Below are positions 25,425 to 33,931 of a stretch of DNA of 64,000 bases, piece after piece. Every line of letters begins with the position of its first letter. Position 1 is the first letter of the stretch. Source of the DNA: Paenibacillus sp. FSL H3-0469 (GTDB taxonomy: Bacteria > Bacillota > Bacilli > Paenibacillales > Paenibacillaceae). The position numbers were made by a program, and so were the translations under genes. The stretch spans positions 6,386,001 to 6,450,000 of the forward strand of contig NZ_CP150302.1 in assembly GCF_038051945.1 (NCBI RefSeq). The letters run 5' to 3'. The notes beneath the pieces were generated by a model. It made no database searches. It was not told the DNA's origin and was given only the letters and a program-made list of their open reading frames with translations.

Positions 25425-25583
25425 TTACCGGTGTTCGAACAAATCGATGGTGCCGAGTACAATATGTGCCAGACCAAATCCAAGAATGCCGGTTGCCGCG
25501 ATCTTATATCTGCTCCCCAGAAAAGCTGCACTCGAAGCAGTAACTACGGTCCCCAGTACGGCTGGTATCAACCCTTCACGCAT
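25425..25583 (-). CDS. Small conserved membrane protein, 52 residues
   Basis: The frame starts at ATG 25583 behind GAGGGAGTG with a six-base spacer and encodes MREGLIPAVLGTVV..., ending in GTIDLFEHR. Two hydrophobic segments (about 5-20 and 30-45) separated by GSRYK suggest a two-helix membrane protein. The pattern, with a repeated G-F-G-L-A-H-I-V-L-G segment and acidic-basic tail, recalls small hypothetical proteins common in Paenibacillus; this is from memory. It has its own Shine-Dalgarno and terminator, which makes it a convincing gene despite its size. Function is unknown. Confidence 0.75.
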   Translation of the reverse strand: MREGLIPAVLGTVVTASSAAFLGSRYKIAATGILGFGLAHIVLGTIDLFEHR

Positions 25584-25701
25584 TCGAAACACTCCCTCAC
25601 GGTAGTTTGAAAGACATTCGTTAGTGTGGGTTAAGGCCGGGACAATTATACTTCGAGTTTATGCCAGCGGCGGCGGGGAAGCGGCTGTCTGTTATAAACG
25701 G

Positions 25702-26661
25702 TCAATCGGCCACTCCCGCTGTGGTCACCCGGCCGGAAGGGTCTTCGACCTCATGCACATTGTAGAGCACACGCGCCAGCAGATCCTGGCTGTAATTGCC
25801 GAAATGCTTGCCGTAGATGGTCAAGCCGCGCTTGTTGACCGGCTTGTCGGTGACGGCAATACGGAAGGTCAGCTCGCTCTTGTAATCCAGCTTAATGTCG
25901 TCCAAGGTGATGTCTGAGATGCGGCAGCCGTCAATGAAGCTACCCTCCTGATTGATGCGGATCAGTTTCAGCATGCCATACTGGTTGAGATGGGGAGGCC
26001 ACCAATCCGGGTTGAAGGTGCCGCGCATGTCGCCGAAGTCCCCGGGGCTGGTCCAGAAGCCGATCTCGATGCCGTTCACATAGAAGTACAGATCCGAGGG
26101 GTAATTGTCGTTGAACCCGGGAGCCTCGGAGCCAATCTCCATGGAGAACTGGATTTCCCGGAAGGTCTGGTTGGCTTTGAGATAGTTAGGGATGCGGTAC
26201 TCCAGGAAGCCTTCGGCCATCCAGATGATCTCAGAATCGATCCGTTGGGGATCGGCGAAGTAACGCGGCTCGTCGAAGTCCCCAATGATGCTATCCTTGG
26301 TGGCCAGACCGCAGGTCGGAACGGCCTGATAATTACTGTAATGGCCCACCTGAATCTCGACCTCGTACAGATTATCCACATCCTTGCTCCGCAGATCCAC
26401 CATCAGCTTATCCTTATTCAGATAGCAGACCTTCTGAATTCCGTGCTTGCCTACGGCAGTATTAATCTCAATTAAGCCGCTCTCCTCCAGCTTCTTGATA
26501 TGCATTGTAATCGCCCCGTTGCTGAGATTCAGCTTCTTGGCAATTTCGTTGAGATTCAGGGCCTGATTGGTCGCCAGCAGCTCAAGAATCTGGATGCGGA
26601 TTTCCGAGCTGAGCGCCTTGAAGATATCAATCCCGCTCATCAGATCTTTAATATAAATCAT
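25702..26661 (-). CDS. ArsR-type regulator with large C-terminal domain
   Basis: The 319-residue protein has an N-terminal winged HTH of ArsR type (about 8-70; FKALSSEIRIQILELLA, EIAKKLNLSNGAITMHIKKL). A ~240-residue C-terminal domain with many aromatic and acidic residues follows; ordinary ArsR repressors are only about 100 residues. ATG 26661 behind AGAAGG is preferred over ATG 26691, which has no Shine-Dalgarno. It is divergent from a sugar ABC transporter and GH43 gene across a 460 bp A+T-rich region, so it is the likely regulator of that operon, and the C-terminal domain probably senses the sugar. The domain itself is not recognised. Confidence 0.8.
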   Translation of the reverse strand: MIYIKDLMSGIDIFKALSSEIRIQILELLATNQALNLNEIAKKLNLSNGAITMHIKKLEESGLIEINTAVGKHGIQKVCYLNKDKLMVDLRSKDVDNLYEVEIQVGHYSNYQAVPTCGLATKDSIIGDFDEPRYFADPQRIDSEIIWMAEGFLEYRIPNYLKANQTFREIQFSMEIGSEAPGFNDNYPSDLYFYVNGIEIGFWTSPGDFGDMRGTFNPDWWPPHLNQYGMLKLIRINQEGSFIDGCRISDITLDDIKLDYKSELTFRIAVTDKPVNKRGLTIYGKHFGNYSQDLLARVLYNVHEVEDPSGRVTTAGVAD

Positions 26662-27122
26662 ATTTAGAATACCTTCTTCCACTGAGGTCATGAGAATCGA
26701 AACTATTTTATAAAATTATAAACTAACCCGCCCAAAAAGGAAAGTATCCTGCCTTTATTTGTAGAAAACGATTAAATTTAAGCTAAAAGTAAAAGTTAAG
26801 CTCTGTTTGTTTTATATAAACATGAATACTTAATGCACCATTAAGTCAATATTAAATGATTTTTTTCAGTAAAAAAGCAATAATTAACGTTTGATTTGAA
26901 TAACTATAAAAAGATTTATACTTTTATATTTACACTCCACTTTATATATGCTATTTTATACCTGTAAGCGAATACATTCAATTGTTTCTCAATTATTTAA
27001 TTAAAGTGTGAAACATAGCACAACATGCGGTAGCTTGAACTAACAGAGCCGGTGAGGTTCCCTAGTTCTTCTATATAGATTGTATCAATCGAGTTGCTCA
27101 GCAAATCCTAGGAGGGGTTACA
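26662..27122. promoter_or_regulatory. Divergent A+T-rich control region of the ArsR-type gene and the ABC operon
   Basis: No gene is present. A plus-strand promoter candidate is TTTACA (26929-26934), 17 bp spacer, TATTTT (26952-26957). The region is much richer in A+T than its neighbours and has several short palindromes (for example TTAAATTTAAGC). A roughly 150 bp 5' untranslated leader would follow. Confidence 0.55.
26963..26976 (+). promoter_or_regulatory. Catabolite-responsive element (cre) of the GH43 ABC operon
   Basis: TGTAAGCGAATACA matches the CcpA consensus TGWAANCGNTNWCA at all but one defined position. It starts five bases after the -10 candidate and therefore spans the predicted transcription start, a classic repression position. 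Confidence 0.7.
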
Positions 27123-28520
27123 GTGTTAAAGAAAAAGGGCTGGTTCACACTGCTGTCGTTAGTTCTGATGGTATCGGTTGTACTTACAGGCTGCGGCGGG
27201 AAGAACAATGCATCGTCCGGGGGCAATAGCGGAAGCGAAGCTACGGCGAATGCAGGCAGCAAGGATTCCAAGGAAACCAAGAATCTTACGTTCATGTTCC
27301 GCGGGGGAACCGATGAGCAGAAGGCTTATGAAGGTGTTGTGAAAAAATATGAAGCCGATCATCCGAACGTCAAGGTTAAGATCGTTGTGACTGCGGCAGA
27401 TCAATATGCGACTAAGCTGAAAGCCTCTATTACGGGGAACAGCGTGCCGGACGTATTTTATTTTGAATCCGGCGACCTGAAGGCTTATGTGAACAGCGGC
27501 GTGCTGCTGGACCTGACCAGCTATGTGGAGAAGAACCCTAATATTGATTTGAATAACATCTGGAAATATGGCGTGGATCTGTACCGTTACGACGGCACCA
27601 TGGCCGGGCAAGGCAATTTGTACGGGATGCCTAAGGACGTAGGCCCGTTCGCACTCGGATATAACAAGACCATGTTCGAAGCTGCGGGTATCCCGCTGCC
27701 GGACAAAGACAAACCGTACACCTGGGATGAATTCATCAAAGTCGCTCAGCAGCTGACGATTGACAAGGACGGGGACGGTAAGCTGGATCAATTCGGCGCA
27801 GGCTTCAACGTGCAGTGGGCCTTGCCTTCCTTCGTCTGGAGTAACGGGGCGGACTGGCTGGATGCTACCAAGACCAAGGTTACCATTGATGATCCGAAGT
27901 TTATCGAAGCGTTGCAATTCTTCACTGACATGCAGCTTAAATACGGCATTACGCCGTCCACAGAACAAGCACAGACTCTGGATACCTACCAGCGCTGGAT
28001 GAAAGGTGAAATGGCCTTCTTCCCTGTAGGGCCGTGGGATATGAGCACTTATGAGAAGCTGCCTTTCGATTATGATCTGATTCCTTATCCTGCCGGCTCC
28101 ACAGGCAAATCCGCAACATGGACCGGCTCACTGGGTATCGGTGCCTCCGCCAAAACCAAGCATCCCGATGAAGCCGTGGATCTGATCAATTATCTGACAG
28201 CCTCTAAGGAGGGAATGGAAGCGCTGGTGAAGGCTAAGGTGCAAATCCCGAACCTGATGGATATGGCTAAGGAATGGGCCGCTGATACTACGACCAAACC
28301 GGCGAACAAGGAAGAATTCCTCCAGGTCGTGAATGAATACGGACGGGTGCTGCCCGGCCACTACACGTACAATGCTGAATGGTATAACCTGTTCTACACG
28401 GATATCCAGCCGGTACTTGACGGTAAGGTTACCCCGGAGGAATATGTGAAGGCGGAACAGCCGAAGATGCAGAAGCTGCTGGATAAAGCGGTCGAGCAAG
28501 AGGCGAAATCCAAGAAATAA
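27123..28520 (+). CDS. Sugar ABC transporter substrate-binding lipoprotein
   Basis: The 465-residue extracellular solute-binding protein (family 1) has a lipoprotein signal peptide with lipobox LTGC (Cys24) followed by a Gly/Ser/Asn-rich linker. The mature protein has the periplasmic-binding fold, with YGMPKDVGPFALGYNKTMF and GPWDMSTYE typical of oligosaccharide binders. GTG 27123 follows AGGAGGGG. The two permeases and GH43 enzyme downstream suggest arabino- or xylo-oligosaccharide uptake. No ATPase gene is present, so a shared MsmX-type ATPase elsewhere is expected. Confidence 0.9.
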   Translation: MLKKKGWFTLLSLVLMVSVVLTGCGGKNNASSGGNSGSEATANAGSKDSKETKNLTFMFRGGTDEQKAYEGVVKKYEADHPNVKVKIVVTAADQYATKLKASITGNSVPDVFYFESGDLKAYVNSGVLLDLTSYVEKNPNIDLNNIWKYGVDLYRYDGTMAGQGNLYGMPKDVGPFALGYNKTMFEAAGIPLPDKDKPYTWDEFIKVAQQLTIDKDGDGKLDQFGAGFNVQWALPSFVWSNGADWLDATKTKVTIDDPKFIEALQFFTDMQLKYGITPSTEQAQTLDTYQRWMKGEMAFFPVGPWDMSTYEKLPFDYDLIPYPAGSTGKSATWTGSLGIGASAKTKHPDEAVDLINYLTASKEGMEALVKAKVQIPNLMDMAKEWAADTTTKPANKEEFLQVVNEYGRVLPGHYTYNAEWYNLFYTDIQPVLDGKVTPEEYVKAEQPKMQKLLDKAVEQEAKSKK

Positions 28521-28547
28521 GCGGTACACCGTTCTTATCTAGCATAC

Positions 28548-28674
28548 AAAGTGATGCTCGGTCTCCTGTAACAGCGGGCCGGCATCACTTTATTCTGAGA
28601 TGAACTTGTATATATTTTGGAGACCCCGCAAAGTATCTGAATACTCATCGGAGCTGATGCATCACTTTGTGGGG
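28548..28674 (+). promoter_or_regulatory. Two intercistronic hairpins between binding protein and permease genes
   Basis: AAAGTGATGC (28548-28557) pairs perfectly with GCATCACTTT (28582-28591). A second stem is CCCCGCAAAGT (28624-28634) with ACTTTGTGGGG (28664-28674). Neither has a proper T-run. Such hairpins usually protect the upstream message, giving more binding protein than permease. Confidence 0.65.
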
Positions 28675-28709
28675 AAAGTTATAGACTATCCGAATTTGAG
28701 GTGATTCTA

Positions 28710-29600
28710 GTGAATGTTAAGTCCAATCTGTACCGCAAGGAGAAAATCTACGGATTTCTGTTTATCCTGCCTCCGCTGCTGGGACTGCTGATCTTTACGC
28801 TCTACCCGATGATTTATTCAATCTATGGCTCATTCACGGATTGGGATGGACTCGGCCAAATGAACTTCATCGGACTTAGCAACTTCAAGGATCTGTGGTC
28901 GGATGAGCTGTTCCATAAGGCCTTATTCAATACCTTGTTCATGATGCTTGGCATTCCGATCGGCATTACGCTGGCGCTGCTGCTGGCGCTTGGGCTTAAC
29001 CGGGGAGTGCCCGGGACTACAGCATTCCGGGTCATCTATTATGTTCCGGTTATTTCTTCTTTGGCCGCAGTATCGATCATGTGGAACTGGGCCTATAACG
29101 GTGATTATGGTCTCGTCAACCAGTTCCTCGATCTCTTCGGGATCAGCGGGCCGAACTGGATGGCGAATAAATATACGGTTAAGCCGGCGCTGATCATTAT
29201 GGCGGTATGGAAGGGCCTCGGTTATACAATGCTGCTCTATCTGGCGGCGCTGCAGAGTGTCTCCAGATCTTATTACGAAGCGGCGGAGCTGGATGGAGCG
29301 AACGGTTTCAAGTCCTTCTGGCATATCACCTGGCCGATGGTGCGCCCGGTAACGTTTTTCATCATCGTGACCAACATTATTGGAGGATCGCAAATTTTTA
29401 CCGAGATGAACATTATGACCCCTACAGGCGGACCTGAATATGCTTCAGCCTCCGTGGTATTCTACATTTGGCAAAAAGCCTTCGGCAACTTCCAGATGGG
29501 CTATGCCTCTGCTATGGCGGTATTCCTCGGCGTGTTCATATTTGTTGTGACTCTTATCCAATTCCGAATGAACGAGAAGCAATCGTTCGATGTCGATTAA
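28710..29600 (+). CDS. Sugar ABC transporter permease (MalF type)
   Basis: This 296-residue permease has six predicted helices and the cytoplasmic EAA loop YYEAAELDGANGFKSFWHIT, which docks the ATPase. GTG 28710 with GAGGTG at six bases is chosen; an in-frame GTG at 28701 overlaps that Shine-Dalgarno. It pairs with the next permease to form the channel for the sugar bound by the upstream lipoprotein. Confidence 0.9.
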   Translation: MNVKSNLYRKEKIYGFLFILPPLLGLLIFTLYPMIYSIYGSFTDWDGLGQMNFIGLSNFKDLWSDELFHKALFNTLFMMLGIPIGITLALLLALGLNRGVPGTTAFRVIYYVPVISSLAAVSIMWNWAYNGDYGLVNQFLDLFGISGPNWMANKYTVKPALIIMAVWKGLGYTMLLYLAALQSVSRSYYEAAELDGANGFKSFWHITWPMVRPVTFFIIVTNIIGGSQIFTEMNIMTPTGGPEYASASVVFYIWQKAFGNFQMGYASAMAVFLGVFIFVVTLIQFRMNEKQSFDVD

Positions 29601-29624
29601 CCGAAGAGGGAGGAGACCATAAAT

Positions 29625-30461
29625 ATGACGAGCAGAAGAAGAGTTACCCATAGCATTATCTTTGTTCTACTTTTAATCGGCGCGGTGTTCATGATCGGCC
29701 CGCTGCTCTGGATGCTGTCCACCTCATTCAAGGATAAGCAGGATGTGTTCGCTCTGCCTCCGGTGTGGATTCCGCGGCCGTTCCATTTCGATAAATACAG
29801 TGAGATCTGGGAGGCGGGGCCGCTGCTGAGCGGGATCAAGAATAGCTTGATTATCGCCGTCACGGTAACGATCGTTGGTACGTTCACCTCCAGTCTTGCG
29901 GCGTTTTCCTTTGCTAAATTGCGGTTTCCCGGTAAAAATAAAATATTCCTGCTGATGCTCTCATCCCTGATGATTCCCTATCCGGCAGTCATGATTCCGC
30001 AGTTCTTCATGTTCTCGAAGCTGGGCTGGATTGACACGCTGCTGCCGCTGATTGTGCCGGGCTTATTCGGTAATATCGTCATGATCTTCTTCCTGCGGCA
30101 GTATCTGAGCAGTGTGCCGAATGCGATTATCGAAGCGGCCAAAATCGACGGAAGCTCGTATTTCCGCCTGTACAGCTCCATCACCTTCCCGCTGATCAAG
30201 CCGGCGGTGGCTGCACAGCTGATTCTGTGGTTCATGGGTATCTGGAACGACTACCTGTCTCCGATTATCTATCTGAATTCACCGGAGAAGCAGACCCTCC
30301 AGCTGGTTATCGCCAACTTCAATGCGACCTATGCAATCCAGACGGACTACCCGCTGATTATGGCGGCTTCGATTATTGCCCTGCTGCCGATGCTGATTAT
30401 CTTCCTTGTTTTCCAAAAGCAAATTATTGAATCTGTTGCCATCTCCGGAGTGAAGGGCTGA
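29625..30461 (+). CDS. Sugar ABC transporter permease (MalG type)
   Basis: This 278-residue permease has an N-terminal helix (IFVLLLIGAVFMIGPLLWML) and five further helices. The EAA loop is IIEAAKIDGSSYFRLYSSIT. The end VAISGVKG is the usual C-terminus of MalG-type subunits. It follows the MalF-type gene by 24 bp with a GGGAGGAG Shine-Dalgarno. Confidence 0.9.
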   Translation: MTSRRRVTHSIIFVLLLIGAVFMIGPLLWMLSTSFKDKQDVFALPPVWIPRPFHFDKYSEIWEAGPLLSGIKNSLIIAVTVTIVGTFTSSLAAFSFAKLRFPGKNKIFLLMLSSLMIPYPAVMIPQFFMFSKLGWIDTLLPLIVPGLFGNIVMIFFLRQYLSSVPNAIIEAAKIDGSSYFRLYSSITFPLIKPAVAAQLILWFMGIWNDYLSPIIYLNSPEKQTLQLVIANFNATYAIQTDYPLIMAASIIALLPMLIIFLVFQKQIIESVAISGVKG

Positions 30462-30492
30462 CAGAGACAAGACCATCAAAGGAGAAACCATA

Positions 30493-31455
30493 ATGAATAC
30501 AAATAGAGAGTACACTAACCCGCTTGTCGAACAGCGTGCAGATCCCTGGGTATACAAGCATACCGACGGCTATTACTATTTCACTGCTTCTGTGCCTGAA
30601 TATGACCGGATTGAAGTCCGCAGAGCGTTAACGATTGAGGGGCTTCGGGAAGCACGGCCGGTAGTGGTCTGGCGTAAATATGAGAGCGGTCCGCTCAGCG
30701 CCAATATCTGGGCACCCGAAATCCATTACATGGACGGCAAATGGTATATTTACTTTGCGGCGGCCCGGACCACGGAGACGAAGGAAGGTCTGTTCGACCA
30801 CCGGATGTACGCCTTGGAGAATACTTCAGCGAACCCGCTGGAAGGGGAGTGGACCGAGAAGGGGCAGGTGAGAACCGCCTGGGAATCCTTCGCCCTGGAT
30901 GCTACAACGTTCGAGCATAGGGGCGTGCATTACTATGTATGGGCGCAAAAGGACCCGGAGATTGACGGGAACTCCAATCTGTATATCTCAGCCATGGAGA
31001 ACGGCTGGACGCTTAAGGGTCCGCAGACGATGATCTCTTCGCCGCAGTATCCTTGGGAGGTCATCGGCTTCAAGGTAAACGAAGGGGCTGCCGTGCTGAA
31101 GCGGGGCGGCCGGATCTTCATGAGCTTCTCGGCCAGCGCCACCGATCACAACTATTGCATGGGGCTGCTTACCGCAGACGAGGACAGCGATCTGCTGGAC
31201 GCTGCATCCTGGACCAAGCATCCTGAGCCCGTGTTCCAGACCAGTGAGGAGAACGGGCAGTACGGCCCGGGCCATAACAGCTTCACCGTGGATGAGCACG
31301 GCGGGGATGTGCTGATCTACCATGCCCGTAACTATAAGGAGATCACCGGTGACCCGCTCTACGACCCGAACCGTCACACCCGCGCCCAGCGCCTGCGCTG
31401 GAACGCCGACGGTACGCCGGACTTCGGCGTGCCGGTGAGGGACGGCGGGAAGTAG
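30493..31455 (+). CDS. GH43 family glycosidase (arabinan-type)
   Basis: The 320-residue cytoplasmic five-bladed beta-propeller hydrolase lacks a signal peptide. The three family carboxylates are visible: Asp17 as base (RADPWVY), Asp136 (ALDATTF) and Glu197 as acid (KVNEGA). NIWAPEIHYMDGKWYIYF is the standard blade 2 segment. The overall pattern resembles exo-acting alpha-L-arabinofuranosidases or arabinanases of GH43; substrate is inferred. It follows the permease genes by 31 bp, so imported oligosaccharide is probably cut in the cytoplasm. A strong terminator ends the operon. Confidence 0.85.
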   Translation: MNTNREYTNPLVEQRADPWVYKHTDGYYYFTASVPEYDRIEVRRALTIEGLREARPVVVWRKYESGPLSANIWAPEIHYMDGKWYIYFAAARTTETKEGLFDHRMYALENTSANPLEGEWTEKGQVRTAWESFALDATTFEHRGVHYYVWAQKDPEIDGNSNLYISAMENGWTLKGPQTMISSPQYPWEVIGFKVNEGAAVLKRGGRIFMSFSASATDHNYCMGLLTADEDSDLLDAASWTKHPEPVFQTSEENGQYGPGHNSFTVDEHGGDVLIYHARNYKEITGDPLYDPNRHTRAQRLRWNADGTPDFGVPVRDGGK

Positions 31456-31556
31456 GGCAGATTTCAGTCGGGAATAGAGTGGGATAGCATGCTGAACTGC
31501 GAACTTCTGTTGAAGGCCGCTCCGAAGGTGAGCTACCCGCTGCATAGAGTGAAATG

Positions 31557-31598
31557 CAAAGAGTCCCGCAACCCTATGGAGGGGAGCGGGACTCTTTG
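31557..31598 (+). terminator. Hairpin terminating the GH43 operon
   Basis: CAAAGAGTCCCGC (31557-31569) pairs perfectly with GCGGGACTCTTTG (31586-31598) around a 16-base loop. The T-run is embedded in the stem end (CTTTG) rather than free. Confidence 0.7.
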
Positions 31599-31654
31599 TA
31601 CTGAGTGGCGGCGTCAGGATAAGGAGACGGAGGTGCGCTGTAACAGTACTCTGC

Positions 31655-31885
31655 TGTTGCAGTTTGTGCAGGATTTCCGCGCTGGCAGCTTCTATGGAGC
31701 CGCATTGTTGCACTAATTGCAGGATTTTTCTAAATTTGTTACTGGCTGTGGCGCATTGTTGCAACTTTTGCAGGAATTCGGACGATAAGGTGCTAGTCGG
31801 GCGGACATTGTTGCATTTAGTGCAGGATTTCCACGATGACAGCTTCCACTGAGCCGCATTGTTGCACATTGTGCAGGATTTCCGC
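31655..31885. repeat. Tandem array, five units with 51-52 bp period (class B element)
   Basis: TGTTGC starts at 31655, 31706, 31757, 31809 and 31860. Each unit continues TGTTGCAnnnnnTGCAGGAttTCC and a more variable GC-rich part (GGCAGCTTC, GAGCCGCA). TGCA-n5-TGCA gives a small dyad. The array fills the gap between the convergent GH43 and DUF4179 genes. The same unit appears in the reverse orientation at 56.25-56.43 kb. Confidence 0.9.
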
Positions 31886-31934
31886 GCTGGCAGGCGCTGG
31901 CTGCTCACTAGTGCTTTGCTCTGTGTATACGCCC

Positions 31935-33239
31935 CTATTTTTCCCCTACAGGGACCGGAATAGTATGTCTATAGTACTTAATATAGTGGAAGCCGTCCAT
32001 CTGCAGGAATTCCGGCTTCTCTGTGGTCTGGAAGGAATACGTACGCTCCCATAGGATATTACCGTTCTTAAGATCCCACTCGCGGGAATCGGATATGGAA
32101 GTGACGGGAACGGTGGCCCCTCCGGCTTGAACAGTCAAAGTATCCTTATCCAGCATAGTGAATTGTCTCCCGGCAATCACGATATCATAGCCGTCAGCAG
32201 TCCTGGTGACACTTCGAATCCAGAGTTTCTCCTGGCCGACCGTAACGGAGTGGTCTGAGGGTGAGGCCAGCGGGATCGGCTGCCCGACCTTTTGGTATCC
32301 GCTGAAGTTATCCAATACAAGATCAACACTCTGCGGCTTGTCTGTCGGCAGCACATCGTATTCAATCTGAAACTCCGCTACTCCCGTTTTCTCATTGACA
32401 CCCGACCGCATGGACAAGAAATCCACTTCAGTCCCATTGACATATAGTTTGGTTGCAGCAGAGAATCGCGGATGTTCCCCGTTATCCATCTTATAATGTC
32501 CCTTTACAATGGTTGACGTGGGGGAAGCGGTAACCATGTCATAGTAGACGGTTCCCTGATCCACCGGAACGGCTTGATGAATATCGGCGACCAGGATACT
32601 CTTCATGGCTTTACTGGCGTCAAAATTAAAGGAGAGCTTGGCTTGCGCAGGCTTGGCTTCACCCTGATAGCTGTATACATTAAGGGTCAGATTTCTGGCG
32701 AACGGACTGACCGGCTCGAATTTGTACATTCCATCAAACCGGGTTTTGTTCTTGTTGTAACCGCCGCCACTTGTCGGTGAAGAGTTTGTCAAAAACCCTG
32801 TAATATGGCCTAATGCATACAGCGACGACGGCTCCTCATCGAACACCTCTCCCGGCGGCGGGGTAATGCTGTAATACATCAGCAGAGCATTATCATCCGC
32901 AATTACTCCGTTAACCGTGAGTACAATCCCATTCTCCAGTGTCATACTTTTGTTAACGGTCTGTCCGTAGCCATGTTCAGCGACTCCAGAGAATCCAAGC
33001 GTATACAGCTCAGTCTGGTTAAACAGCTTCCCGCCATAATAAGCCAACGCCGGATACTGATAGACGCCCACCGTCAGCAGCAGGGCTGCGGCTGCTGTAG
33101 CCACCCAGGTCCGCGCTTGTCCCGCCCGTGATTTCCGTCTAACCGGAGCCTGCTCCAGCGCCTTCCGCAATCTGCCTTCAAGTTCTGACGGCGTCATGGT
33201 CTGCTGATGCTCCTGTAATCTCTCCTCGATCGTTCTCAT
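31935..33239 (-). CDS. DUF4179 domain protein, probable anti-sigma factor
   Basis: The 434-residue protein has a ~50-residue cytoplasmic N-terminus (IEERLQEHQQTM), one membrane helix (about 45-65) and a large extracytoplasmic part with the DUF4179 domain. ATG 33239 behind GGAGGTGA is preferred over an upstream in-frame ATG. It overlaps the 3' end of an ECF sigma gene, the standard sigma/anti-sigma layout, so it probably holds that sigma factor at the membrane and senses an envelope signal. The signal is unknown. Confidence 0.82.
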   Translation of the reverse strand: MRTIEERLQEHQQTMTPSELEGRLRKALEQAPVRRKSRAGQARTWVATAAAALLLTVGVYQYPALAYYGGKLFNQTELYTLGFSGVAEHGYGQTVNKSMTLENGIVLTVNGVIADDNALLMYYSITPPPGEVFDEEPSSLYALGHITGFLTNSSPTSGGGYNKNKTRFDGMYKFEPVSPFARNLTLNVYSYQGEAKPAQAKLSFNFDASKAMKSILVADIHQAVPVDQGTVYYDMVTASPTSTIVKGHYKMDNGEHPRFSAATKLYVNGTEVDFLSMRSGVNEKTGVAEFQIEYDVLPTDKPQSVDLVLDNFSGYQKVGQPIPLASPSDHSVTVGQEKLWIRSVTRTADGYDIVIAGRQFTMLDKDTLTVQAGGATVPVTSISDSREWDLKNGNILWERTYSFQTTEKPEFLQMDGFHYIKYYRHTIPVPVGEK

Positions 33240-33774
33240 AACGGTCACCTCCAATCATAGCTTTTAGTTTCTGTATTCCCTGCGAGATTCTGGACTTGAT
33301 CGTGCCGACCGGCGCTTGCGTAATATCGGCAATGGTCTGATACGGCAGATCGTGGACATAACGCAGCTCAATCGCTTCCCGCTGCCGGGGATTCAGATGC
33401 GCGAGCAGAACGGACAGATCCATTTCGGACTCGGTATAGCGGTACGGGTTATCTGCGGTCCATGCCTCAAGGGAAGGCTCCGGGGACTCGTCCTCCTCCA
33501 GAGGAACGTACCGGTTCTGGTTGCGGAGGACGGTTTTGCAGCGGTTGACCAGAATGGTTTTGCTCCAGCTATAGAAGGACTCGCGCTTCTGGAGTTGCCC
33601 AACCTTCTCATAGAGCGTGACGATCATATCCTCCATGACATCCATCGCGTCATGCTCATTTCTCATGTAGCTATAGGCAAGACGATAATAAGCGTCCTGT
33701 TCGGCTAGGATCAGTTCTAATAATGCTTCTTTGTTACCGCGCTGTGCGGCTCTGACAAGACGGCTTATATTCAT
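33178..33774 (-). CDS. ECF-type RNA polymerase sigma factor
   Basis: The 198-residue protein has sigma region 2 (about 20-85; YYRLAYSYMRNEHDAMDVMED) and region 4 with an HTH (about 120-175; LNPRQREAIELRYVHDLPYQ, PVGTIKSRISQGIQKL). The start follows GAAAGGGGTG. The last ~20 codons overlap the DUF4179 anti-sigma gene, so the pair is translationally coupled. Such sigma factors usually activate their own promoter. Confidence 0.88.
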   Translation of the reverse strand: MNISRLVRAAQRGNKEALLELILAEQDAYYRLAYSYMRNEHDAMDVMEDMIVTLYEKVGQLQKRESFYSWSKTILVNRCKTVLRNQNRYVPLEEDESPEPSLEAWTADNPYRYTESEMDLSVLLAHLNPRQREAIELRYVHDLPYQTIADITQAPVGTIKSRISQGIQKLKAMIGGDRYENDRGEITGASADHDAVRT

Positions 33775-33842
33775 GTGCTCACCCCTTTCACAGATAAGAG
33801 TGCGTAGCAGCCCGGAAAGTTCATTATGCTCTCAAAAAAATA

Positions 33843-33890
33843 TCCACAGCCTATACCAGAGAAATCGTTAGTCTCTGGAAGGGCTGTGGA
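33843..33890 (-). terminator. Terminator of the AraC-type gene
   Basis: On the minus strand TCCACAGCC and CCAGAGA pair with TCTCTGG and GGCTGTGGA, followed by TATTTTTTT. It lies about 40 bp after the AraC-type stop and upstream of the sigma factor gene. Confidence 0.88.
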
Positions 33891-33931
33891 GGGAGCGAAG
33901 AAGAGGCAGGAGCTGACGGATGCTCTCACGC

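Noticed and set aside
31489..31852. Short plus-strand frames between GH43 and DUF4179 genes
   Set aside because: They run through the terminator and the class B array and have Cys/His-rich translations that come from the repeat.
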